From Eubacteriales Family XIII. Incertae Sedis bacterium (lineage in GTDB: Bacteria; Bacillota; Clostridia; Peptostreptococcales; Anaerovoracaceae), in the NCBI GenBank assembly GCA_031276775.1, contig JAISML010000238.1, positions 1 through 5,756 of the forward strand: DNA of 5,756 nucleotides. The letters run 5' to 3'. This document shows positions 1 to 5,756 of the stretch, one piece after another. The first letter of the stretch is position 1. Each line of letters starts with the position of its first letter. Made by a program: the position numbers and the translations under genes. Below the pieces are notes generated by a model, which saw nothing but the letters and a program-made list of their open reading frames with translations, ran no database searches and was not told the DNA's origin.

Positions 1-1
1 T

Positions 2-1852
2 TCCATTGTTGAAGCGCAGACTTGCAAAGAAAAACTGATTTCGGTGAAAAACGTCACGGACGTCATGTGGCTGGACGACATTGTCGATCTGCGCAGTCCG
101 CTTGCCATGCAGGATGCCGACACGGTGGAAACCTACTACAAAGACGGAGCGGCGCTGTTTTCCGTGACAGTAAAAGCCGGCACGGAAAAAGACACCGTCG
201 CAGCCATCCGCGAGGTCATCGGCGAGAAGATAAAAATTTCCGGAACAGCGGCCGAACAGGCATTTTCGCAGGAATTGGCCATTTCGGAAACCATTCGCGC
301 AATCATCGTGTTGGTGCCATTGATCCTCATCATTCTCATCATCTCCACCACAAGTTGGATTGAGCCGTTTTTGTATCTTATAACGGTCGGCGTCGCGATC
401 ATCATCAACCTCGGCACAAATATCTTCCAGGGTGAAATATCTTTCGTGACACTTGCCGTCGCGCCAATCCTACAATTGGCGATCTCCATAGACTATGCGA
501 TTTTTCTGTCACACCGCTTCAACGCAATCAGGGAAACCACCGACGACATTGTGTCCGCGATGCGTGAGGCGATGAAAAAATCCTTTCCGGCAATCACGGC
601 TAGCGCGGCCGCGACTTTGTTCGGTTTCGTGGGTTTGCTGTTCATGAAGTTCAAAATCGGACCCGATATGGGGATCAGTCTCGTCAAAGGCATCCTCGTC
701 AGCTTTATCTGCGTCATGACATTGATGCCCGCACTGACACTCATCCTGCATAAAGCGATCGACAAAACGAAACACAAAAGGATTCTGTCAAGTTTCAGGA
801 ATATCGGAACCGGCGCCATGAAAGTGCGCATCCCCGTTTTTTTGCTCGTGCTTGCCGTAATAGTGCCTTGCTTTCTGGCTCAGTCAAACAATCATTTCAC
901 TTACGGTACGGGCAGTGTCGCAACTTCGGAAAATGACGCAGGACAGATTGAAGCCGTGTTTGGAAAGACCAACACGCTCGTTCTCTTGGTTCCCCGCGGC
1001 GACACGGCAAAAGAGGTGTTGCTTTGCGAGGAACTGGAAAAGCAGGAGCATGTAAAAAGCGTCGTTTCCTACGTTACGTCAGTCGGAGCGGAAATCCCGT
1101 CCGGATACCTTGATGAGGAGATCGTATCCAATTTCTACTCGGAGAATTACACGCGCATTCTCGCCTACACCGATACCGAGTATGAAGGTGAGGTATCTTT
1201 TGACGCAGTTGCAACAATCCGCGGTCTCGCGCAATCTTACTATGGGGATGAAACGCTGATGCTTGGATACAGTCCCAATCTTTACGACATGAAAGAGTTT
1301 ATCGAGACGGACGATAAAGTGGTGGAACTCGTTTCGATTCTCACAATTTTTGGCGTCCTTCTCATTACGTTCCGCTCGTGGCTGCTGCCGATTCTCATCA
1401 TTTTGGCCATCAAGGCTTCGATTTGGATCAACATGGCCGTACCGTATTTTCAGGACAACTCTTTGGCTTACATCGGATACATCGTGATGGGCACCGTACA
1501 GCTTGCGGCAACGGTGGATTACGCGATCCTGCTGACGGACTACTATCTTGCGAATCGCAAAGCGCTCCCCAAGATTCCCGCCATGAAGAAGACACTCGGA
1601 GAGATGGTGCAAGCCATTCTCGTTTCCGGACTCATTCTTTCCATATCGGGCTTCTGTCTGGTCTTTATGTCAAGCGACGTCCTTGTTTCGCAACTCGGCA
1701 TGTTGCTCGGGCGCGGCGTGCTTATCTCTCTGGCGCTCATCATTGTGTTCCTGCCGATGCTTCTGATCGTATGCGACGGACTCATTCGGCGCACAAACAA
1801 AAAATATGATTTTCATGCGGAACCAAAATTGGCGGGGAAGACTCAGGTTTGA
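2..1852 (+). CDS. MMPL-family (RND superfamily) transporter, 5'-truncated by the window edge
   Basis: The frame is open from the first base, so the GTG at 44 is an internal valine and not a start. 616 residues are visible. Relatives are about 700 or more, so TM1 and part of the first extracytoplasmic loop are missing. Numbering visible residues from base 2, hydrophobic helices lie near 100-119, 121-142, 146-170, 198-218, 225-249 and 276-294. A second soluble loop covers about 295-440, and five more helices lie between 441 and 591. Both repeats carry the Asp-Tyr pair known from MmpL proteins as the proton relay: D164-Y165 in SIDYAIFL and D506-Y507 in TVDYAILL. This supports a proton-driven exporter in the cytoplasmic membrane. 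The substrate cannot be read from sequence; lipids, drugs or surface polymers are possible in the family. The heptad-repeat gene starts 141 bases downstream on the same strand and is a likely partner. No terminator was seen between them. Confidence 0.93.
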   Translation, partial: SIVEAQTCKEKLISVKNVTDVMWLDDIVDLRSPLAMQDADTVETYYKDGAALFSVTVKAGTEKDTVAAIREVIGEKIKISGTAAEQAFSQELAISETIRAIIVLVPLILIILIISTTSWIEPFLYLITVGVAIIINLGTNIFQGEISFVTLAVAPILQLAISIDYAIFLSHRFNAIRETTDDIVSAMREAMKKSFPAITASAAATLFGFVGLLFMKFKIGPDMGISLVKGILVSFICVMTLMPALTLILHKAIDKTKHKRILSSFRNIGTGAMKVRIPVFLLVLAVIVPCFLAQSNNHFTYGTGSVATSENDAGQIEAVFGKTNTLVLLVPRGDTAKEVLLCEELEKQEHVKSVVSYVTSVGAEIPSGYLDEEIVSNFYSENYTRILAYTDTEYEGEVSFDAVATIRGLAQSYYGDETLMLGYSPNLYDMKEFIETDDKVVELVSILTIFGVLLITFRSWLLPILIILAIKASIWINMAVPYFQDNSLAYIGYIVMGTVQLAATVDYAILLTDYYLANRKALPKIPAMKKTLGEMVQAILVSGLILSISGFCLVFMSSDVLVSQLGMLLGRGVLISLALIIVFLPMLLIVCDGLIRRTNKKYDFHAEPKLAGKTQV

Positions 1853-1888
1853 AAATCAAGGCGGCAAAAATAAGAAAGTTATGGTATG

Positions 1889-1987
1889 GCGGAAACATTT
1901 TCATCAAGAATTTGTTTCCGCAAGCGACGGCTCGTTCGCCGCAGTTGGGCGCATAGCGTTACATCCTGTGCGCCGGCGGAAACGAGG
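1889..1987 (+). promoter_or_regulatory. Candidate structured leader with two mutually exclusive stems ahead of the heptad-repeat gene
   Basis: The strand GTTTCCGC at 1914-1921 has two perfect partners. Upstream, GCGGAAACA (1889-1897) pairs with 1913-1921 as a 9-bp hairpin with a 15-base loop. Downstream, GCGGAAAC (1976-1983) pairs with 1914-1921 and closes a junction holding two smaller hairpins: 1928-1931 with 1938-1941, and 1948-1953 with 1969-1974. The downstream partner is directly followed by GAGG (1984-1987), the likely ribosome binding site for ATG 1994. U1911-U1913 could extend the stem onto it by weak G-U and A-U pairs. The pairings are seen in the sequence. A switch that hides or frees the ribosome site is inference. 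I match it to no known riboswitch class. Confidence 0.35.
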
Positions 1988-1993
1988 CAAGAA

Positions 1994-3952
1994 ATGAGGC
2001 GGAAAATGAAAAGGAAAACTGTATTTACCCGAATCGCATCTTTTGTATTGACCATCGCCCTGCTTACAGTCATGGGCGTCGGCGGCATATCCGCGTGGGC
2101 TGCGGAAACAGACAATGCGGAGCGGGCGTCCGGCGTTGAAAAGGCTGTTGTCTATCCTGCTTCGGAAGCGGGCATACCCGCGGGTCAGGCAGTATGCACA
2201 AAGAGTGAAGACGTCTACGCCAAGCTCTCGCAGGATGGCACAGTGAAAGACATATACATCGTGAATGCTTTCACCGTGTCCGAGAGCGGCGCCGTCAAGG
2301 ATTACGGCGTCTACGATGAAGTGAGGAATTTGACCGATCTCGGTGAAATCAACATGGAAGTGGATACGGTTACGTTCAAAACGGACAAAGAGAACTTCTA
2401 CTATGACGGGGTTCCCGCAGATGCGCAGTTGCCTTGGAACATCAAAATCTCTTACACGCTGAACGGTCGGAATGTGAAGCCGGACACGCTCGCGGGATCA
2501 AACGGAAACATAGGCATTCATATCACGACGGGACAAAACAAGGCGGTAAATCCTGTTTTTTACGACAATTATTTGTTGCAGATTTCGATTGCGCTGGATG
2601 CGGACAAATGCAAAAGCATCAAGGCCGACGGGGCTTCCGTCGCGAACGCCGGCTCTTCGAAGATCGTCACGTTCACGGTCATGCCCGGCAAGGACGCCGA
2701 TATCACGGTGACCGCCGCGGTGCGGGATTTTGAGATGTCCGGCATAGACATTGCCGCAATGCCGTTTTCGACCGCAATCGAGATACCTGACACCGACGAC
2801 ATGCTGGACGGCATGACCACGCTTGCCGATGCGATTGCCGCATTGAACGACGGTGTGGGCAATTTGAAAACAGGCGTGAATGATCTGAATGTCGGCGTGG
2901 GCGGTTTGGTTGACGGATCGTCCGATTATGCAAAAGGTCTGTCCGCCTTGGACAAAAATTCCGGTCTGCTTGCCGCAGGGTCTTCGGAAATCAAATCAGC
3001 CCTCGCCACCATCGCGGCGTCCCTGAACAACGCCGACGGAGACGGCGGCACGGATATGAGCGGTTTGGCTCAGTTGCCGGCCGGGTTGCGCGGGATGGCG
3101 GACGGATTGGACCAGGTGACAGACGGGCTTACGCAACTGAGGGACGGATACGTGTACATGTTTACGACATTGGACGGAGCCATCATGAATATTCATGCTG
3201 CGAACGATGACGACTTTGCGAAGCTAGGCGCGGCAGTAGGGAATCTGACTGATCTCACCGAGAAGAACGCTGCCAACGAGGCGTTGGACAGGGTGCTGAC
3301 GTCGTACGCAGCCGCGCAGACAGCCAAAGGCACCTACGAAAGCATTCGAGGCGGCATGAGCGCCGTCGGAGGCAGCCTGACAGCAATCGTGGATGGGGAT
3401 CAGGATCATCCCGAAGCCAACCCGGGCTTGCGCGGGATGATTGCCGCGTTGCGCGCATTGGCGGATACCATTGAGAGCGCTTTGGGCGAATCGGACATGA
3501 TGGCGCAGATCCGGGAGCTTGCCCTGGGACTTGCCACATTGTCCGCGCAATACGACACATTTCATGCCGGTCTTGCCGGGTATACCGAAGGCGTGGCGCA
3601 GCTTGCATCCGGATACGACGCATTGCACGGCGGTTTGGTAAAATTGAACGAGGGAACCGGAAACTTGGCCGAAGGCGTCCGGGATCTTCACGAAGGCACC
3701 GGCAAACTTGAAGATGAAACGTCGGATTTGCCCGATACGATCCAAGTGGAAATCGACAAGCTCATGGAAGATTATGATGTGGGGGAGTATGTGCCTGTAT
3801 CCTACATTTCCAACCAAAATACGAATGTCGCCGCCGTCCAGTTTGTAATTGTGACGGAGCCAATAAAGATGCCTGCCGCTCCCGACAATGCGGAAAACGA
3901 ATCTGCCCCGCAAAGTTTTTGGGGCAGATTGGCGGCTTTGTTTGAGAAATGA
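1994..3952 (+). CDS. Secreted xxxLxxG heptad-repeat protein, probable partner of the MMPL transporter
   Basis: 652 residues. The N-terminus is a signal peptide: basic residues 2-13, a hydrophobic core at 14-35 and a likely cleavage after AWA (residue 36). A beta-rich region of unknown fold spans about 40-260. Heptads of the form xxxLxxG follow. One tract runs from L284/G287 to L326/G329, another from L361/G364 to L382/G385, and a third from F523/G526 to L565/G568 in eight consecutive units. The stretch 386-522 is mostly helical. The tail has SFWGRLAALF just before the end, with no C-terminal membrane helix. Such repeats occur in YhgE/Pip-like surface proteins and in proteins encoded beside MMPL exporters in Bacillota. 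The molecular role is unknown. ATG 1994 has GAGG at 1984-1987; ATG 2006 (residue 5) has an equally placed GAGG and is nearly as good. A start at 1886 would bury the signal peptide and lacks a ribosome site. Confidence 0.85.
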   Translation: MRRKMKRKTVFTRIASFVLTIALLTVMGVGGISAWAAETDNAERASGVEKAVVYPASEAGIPAGQAVCTKSEDVYAKLSQDGTVKDIYIVNAFTVSESGAVKDYGVYDEVRNLTDLGEINMEVDTVTFKTDKENFYYDGVPADAQLPWNIKISYTLNGRNVKPDTLAGSNGNIGIHITTGQNKAVNPVFYDNYLLQISIALDADKCKSIKADGASVANAGSSKIVTFTVMPGKDADITVTAAVRDFEMSGIDIAAMPFSTAIEIPDTDDMLDGMTTLADAIAALNDGVGNLKTGVNDLNVGVGGLVDGSSDYAKGLSALDKNSGLLAAGSSEIKSALATIAASLNNADGDGGTDMSGLAQLPAGLRGMADGLDQVTDGLTQLRDGYVYMFTTLDGAIMNIHAANDDDFAKLGAAVGNLTDLTEKNAANEALDRVLTSYAAAQTAKGTYESIRGGMSAVGGSLTAIVDGDQDHPEANPGLRGMIAALRALADTIESALGESDMMAQIRELALGLATLSAQYDTFHAGLAGYTEGVAQLASGYDALHGGLVKLNEGTGNLAEGVRDLHEGTGKLEDETSDLPDTIQVEIDKLMEDYDVGEYVPVSYISNQNTNVAAVQFVIVTEPIKMPAAPDNAENESAPQSFWGRLAALFEK

Positions 3953-4017
3953 CAAAAGGCGGACAGCGCATCGCGATTTGTGCAAGTCGCTCTCCGAAAG
4001 AAGAATCCCGAAACGCA

Positions 4018-4066
4018 CCCCGGGTTACGGTTCAGCGATCGTTTCCTGAACTGTAACCCGCCGGGG
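4018..4066. terminator. Strong hairpin between convergent genes, probable bidirectional terminator
   Basis: Bases 4022-4035 pair with 4046-4059 as a 14-bp stem with a single G-U pair and a 10-base loop. CCCC (4018-4021) can add pairs with GGGG (4063-4066) across a 3-base bulge. It lies 66 bases after the stop of the heptad-repeat gene and 33 bases beyond the stop of the minus-strand gene, where a shared terminator would be expected. Neither side has a run of T residues, so classical intrinsic termination is uncertain. It could instead block exonucleases or work with Rho. Confidence 0.55.
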
Positions 4067-4098
4067 AGCGTCCCCCGCTTTGCGAAGATGGCAACCGG

Positions 4099-5061
4099 TT
4101 ATTTGATCTGCAAATACACCAAGGTCTGGTTGACCAACTGCCACGCGACCTCTCCGAACGTGAAAGGCCCGTAAAATGTACCTAAGTCCTCGTTTTCCAA
4201 GGCTCCGTACATGAAATTCAGGATGCAATTGCATGTGAAAACCGATTCCGTATCCGACAGATCGCCGATCTTGGCGCGAAACGCTTCGGCGTAATCATCT
4301 ATCCTTTTGGCGAAACGGTATTGCACATTTCCGGACAGGGGCGCGTAAAAATAAACTTTCCCGTCCGCGATTTCCTTGATGGAAATATTGATGTTCGCCC
4401 CCGAATAATCGCCTACGAGCGGCAGTTTCGTATCCAAACCGGTTTCCGCGATATAATCGGCAAAGACGGTTTCTTTGCCGTCTATCAGGCAGACGTCCAC
4501 AACAAACCCGTCACGCGGAAACAGAATGGACGGTCCGTCAAGATCCGGTTCAAAGATGTTGATCATATTCAGTTCTGCGGATTGTCCCGCCGGCAAGGAC
4601 ATATGCAGGGCGACCGCTTTGTCAGCGTAGACTTCGCCTTCGGCGCCGTTGGCGCTGACGGACTGCCGATCCGCCTTGTCCAATCGATCGGCGGCAATCC
4701 AACCGATGACCGGATTCAGGAAGATATCGTCAAAATACGCAGCCTTTTCCGCATACAGAGAATGAATCTCGCTGTCAAACGGCAGGATCAAAATGGTGTA
4801 TCCGTTCGCAAACGCGTTCTTTCCCACACGGGAAATCCCGTCAACACCGTAAGTTTCGATCCTGTAAGATTCTCCCGGGATTTCGATCAGGGACAGCAGT
4901 TGATCGGTCGCTTTGCCGCCGCCTTTGTCCATGAAGAACTCCGTGGAACCGCCCAGCCAATTGCCTTTCGGCAATCGGCGGAGCAAAGATGTCGCGCCCG
5001 ATATGTGAAACAACTTCCCCGTGCCGATGTATTCCGTCGCTTGGTCAACTGTTACAAGCAT
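4099..5061 (-). CDS. DUF6976-like protein with a FIST_C-like C-terminus, function unknown
   Basis: 320 residues with no signal peptide or membrane helix, so probably cytoplasmic. The N-terminus has a short helix (about 4-15) and then LPKGNWLGGST (30-40), which I recognise as a hallmark of proteins labelled DUF6976; this is from memory and was not checked. The C-terminus reads FTCNC (275-279), E289, FGE (302-304) and NQTLVYL (311-317). This resembles the end of FIST_C domains (conserved Cys, then GE, then NQT), which are proposed small-ligand sensing domains. A sensory or ligand-binding role is therefore an inference, not shown. The ATG at 5061 is preceded by AGGGGGTG (5066-5073), a strong ribosome site. 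The small gene lies 82 bases upstream on the same strand, and a promoter ahead of it probably serves both. A 252-residue antisense frame across this gene begins with TTG and is ignored. Confidence 0.75.
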   Translation of the reverse strand: MLVTVDQATEYIGTGKLFHISGATSLLRRLPKGNWLGGSTEFFMDKGGGKATDQLLSLIEIPGESYRIETYGVDGISRVGKNAFANGYTILILPFDSEIHSLYAEKAAYFDDIFLNPVIGWIAADRLDKADRQSVSANGAEGEVYADKAVALHMSLPAGQSAELNMINIFEPDLDGPSILFPRDGFVVDVCLIDGKETVFADYIAETGLDTKLPLVGDYSGANINISIKEIADGKVYFYAPLSGNVQYRFAKRIDDYAEAFRAKIGDLSDTESVFTCNCILNFMYGALENEDLGTFYGPFTFGEVAWQLVNQTLVYLQIK

Positions 5062-5099
5062 TGCGCACCCCCTGCGTGATGGATTCTCTGCCGTTCCCG

Positions 5100-5132
5100 G
5101 GCGGCGCGCAGTCGCTGTGCCGCCGGATTTTT
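5100..5132 (+). other. GC-rich hairpin followed by a T-run, between the two minus-strand genes
   Basis: Bases 5100-5108 pair with 5116-5124 as a 9-bp stem (two G-U pairs) with a 7-base loop, followed on the plus strand by GGA and TTTTT (5128-5132). In the plus direction this resembles an intrinsic terminator, yet no plus-strand gene is nearby. In the sense direction of the two minus-strand genes it lies in the 82-base gap, 19 bases after the small gene's stop, and has no T-run after it. It may stop antisense transcription, or protect or process the two-gene transcript. The function is inferred only. Confidence 0.35.
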
Positions 5133-5143
5133 GAACGGTAACG

Positions 5144-5365
5144 TCATAAGCTTACGATCCAGTCATAGTCCTCTTTCATGATTTTCTCGTATTTCTCAAG
5201 AAGCGAATTCAAATCGACAGTGCATTTCGCAACGGTTTCGGCGCCGGGGTTGCGTTTGTGGACTGTCTTGAAGCGTGTTAACGCGAGATTTAAAGCGAGC
5301 TGATGCAATTGGATCGGACCTTCATACTCCAACAATTTTTTCACTTGCTCATCCGTCAATTTCAT
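5144..5365 (-). CDS. Small helical protein of unknown function, upstream partner of the DUF6976-like gene
   Basis: 73 residues, charged and predicted by eye to be almost wholly helical, with no signal peptide, membrane segment, or metal or nucleotide motif. Two helical stretches, about 4-35 (with QLHQLALNLALTRF at 19-32) and 41-66, flank a short turn containing NPGAE (38-42). It ends with YDWIVSL. The single Cys (C47) and His residues form no motif. I do not recognise the family. The ATG at 5365 is chosen because GAGGGAG (5371-5377) sits 5 bases before it. A TTG at 5383 extends the frame by six codons that overlap this ribosome site, so that start is rejected. It is first in a probable two-gene unit with the DUF6976-like gene, which suggests a shared task, perhaps as a binding partner or adaptor. 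Confidence 0.75.
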   Translation of the reverse strand: MKLTDEQVKKLLEYEGPIQLHQLALNLALTRFKTVHKRNPGAETVAKCTVDLNSLLEKYEKIMKEDYDWIVSL

Positions 5366-5409
5366 AATTGCTCCCTCGCGCAAGAATTGAATGAACCGCC
5401 GATATATAG

Positions 5410-5438
5410 ATTGTAACCCCCCGTGCCGATACAGTCAA
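5410..5438 (-). promoter_or_regulatory. Sigma-A/sigma-70 type promoter for the small gene and the DUF6976-like gene
   Basis: On the minus strand the -35 box TTGACT (5433-5438) and the -10 box TACAAT (5410-5415) each match the consensus at five of six positions and are exactly 17 bases apart. Transcription would start near 5403, giving an untranslated leader of about 37 bases before ATG 5365. The spacer has a run of six G residues next to the -10 side. No operator palindrome was seen over it. Confidence 0.75.
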
Positions 5439-5561
5439 CCTTTAAAGTGCGCATCCCTGCTGCGGTGTGCGCCGGAGGTTCCGTGCGGCTGCGGCGGACG
5501 CCCGCCAATCCCCGTGCAACAACGATCCGGCGGATGCGGATTGCTCACATCGAAAACCGTC

Positions 5562-5590
5562 ATTCCTGCGCGTTTGCGCGCGTTGGGAAT
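5562..5590 (-). terminator. Hairpin after the thioredoxin reductase-like gene, candidate terminator
   Basis: On the minus strand an outer stem (ATTCC with GGAAT; 5586-5590 with 5562-5566) and an inner stem (GCGCG with CGCGC; 5577-5581 with 5568-5572) enclose a 4-base loop, joined through a small internal loop. It begins 14 bases after the stop codon. The bases that follow contain only TTTT after a four-base gap, so it is a weak or imperfect intrinsic terminator. Confidence 0.4.
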
Positions 5591-5603
5591 CGTCGGACTG
5601 CCG

Positions 5604-5756
5604 TCAATCCTGATATTTCTCCGCCTGCACGGCGGCGATGGCGCCGTCCGCAACGGCGGTCACGACTTGCCGCAAGGACTTCCTGCGCGCGTCTCCGGCG
5701 GCAAAGCCGACGACATGAAGGCCGCGCGGGTGGAAGACTTCCGCGACACGGCGGAA
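5604..5756 (-). CDS. Thioredoxin reductase-like FAD/NAD(P)-binding flavoprotein, C-terminal 50 residues only
   Basis: The frame is open from the right edge to the TGA at 5604-5606, giving 50 residues. FAAGDARRKSLRQVVTA (18-34) and DGAIAAVQAEKY (37-48) match the conserved C-terminus of TrxB-type reductases. The Gly-Asp (21-22) is the motif that contacts FAD, and LRQVVTA follows as in the family. Thioredoxin reductase passes electrons from NADPH through FAD to a CxxC pair in the cytoplasm. The CxxC and nucleotide-binding parts lie outside the window, so the exact subtype cannot be settled. The segment before the motif is unusual: it reads RGLHVVGFAAGD where VPGLFAAGD is usual, as if four residues were inserted. 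A nearby frameshift cannot be excluded. The normal C-terminal end suggests this end of the gene is intact. Confidence 0.85.
   Translation of the reverse strand, partial: FRRVAEVFHPRGLHVVGFAAGDARRKSLRQVVTAVADGAIAAVQAEKYQD

Noticed and set aside
1079..1612. 177-codon minus-strand open frame under the MMPL gene
   Set aside because: It is antisense to conserved transporter sequence including the second Asp-Tyr region, and is rich in His and Arg as expected of a shadow.
1886..1993. Longer N-terminus for the heptad-repeat protein starting at ATG 1886
   Set aside because: It would place 36 Arg/Ser-rich residues before a clear signal peptide, has no good ribosome site, and overlaps the structured leader.
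1853..1993. A separate promoter in the gap between the MMPL and heptad-repeat genes
   Set aside because: TTGAAA at 1849-1854 has no -10-like hexamer at a 16-18 base spacing.
3224..4018. 264-codon minus-strand open frame under the heptad-repeat gene
   Set aside because: Its composition is that of a shadow frame of a repetitive gene; the plus-strand protein has signal peptide and heptads that explain the region.
4321..5079. 252-codon plus-strand open frame antisense to the DUF6976-like gene
   Set aside because: It starts at TTG, lies almost wholly inside a well-supported minus-strand gene, and its protein is Arg/Gln-rich with no recognisable domain.
4052..5423. Near-identical 12-mers TGTAACCCGCCG (4052-4063) and TGTAACCCCCCG (5412-5423) flanking the minus-strand two-gene unit, like attachment sites or target-site duplications
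   Set aside because: A 12-base match with one mismatch is expected by chance in a window this size. Each copy is also explained by another feature (terminator stem; promoter -10 and spacer), and there is no integrase or transposase.
5440..5560. Several short GC-rich hairpins (for example CAATCC with GGATTG around 5505-5542) as a possible RNA gene
   Set aside because: Stems are short and overlapping, as expected from GC-rich sequence. The region lies upstream of the promoter, with no recognisable RNA family.
5435..5653. 72-codon minus-strand open frame in the right intergenic region
   Set aside because: It overlaps the reductase 3' end, the hairpin and the -35 box, is Pro/Arg-rich, and has no ribosome site or recognisable motif.

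Overview
The window looks like part of a chromosome from a Gram-positive-type bacterium, most likely Bacillota (Clostridia-like). The reasons are strong purine-rich Shine-Dalgarno sites, a sigma-A type promoter, roughly 50% G+C by eye, and a gene pair typical of that phylum: an MMPL transporter followed by a secreted Leu/Gly heptad-repeat protein. The assignment is an inference from gene content only. No tRNA, rRNA, CRISPR array, transposase or phage gene was found.

Left half, plus strand. Positions 2-1852 carry the 3' part of an MMPL/RND-type transporter whose first membrane helix lies off the left edge. After a 141-base gap comes a 652-residue protein (1994-3952) with a signal peptide, a beta-rich region, long tracts of xxxLxxG heptads and the short FW..L..LF-type C-terminus I associate with this family. 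The two are probably co-transcribed and act together at the cell surface. The gap can fold so that one 8-base strand (1914-1921) pairs either with an upstream copy or with a downstream copy of GCGGAAAC. The downstream copy abuts the ribosome binding site of the second gene, so a translational switch is conceivable.

Middle. At 3953-4098 two convergent transcription units meet. A near-perfect 14-bp hairpin (4022-4059) sits there and may end transcription from both sides, although neither strand has a clean U-tract.

Right half, minus strand. A two-gene unit reads leftwards from a good promoter (TTGACT, 17 bases, TACAAT; 5410-5438). It encodes a 73-residue helical protein of unknown function (5144-5365) and then a 320-residue DUF6976-like protein with a FIST_C-like tail (4099-5061). 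At the right edge (5604-5756, minus) is the last 50 residues of a thioredoxin reductase-like flavoprotein, followed by a hairpin. Its upstream part lies outside the window.

I see no clearly new multi-gene system. The points most worth a second look are the switch-like leader at 1889-1987, the uncharacterised DUF6976-like pair, and the precisely phased heptad tract in the surface protein.
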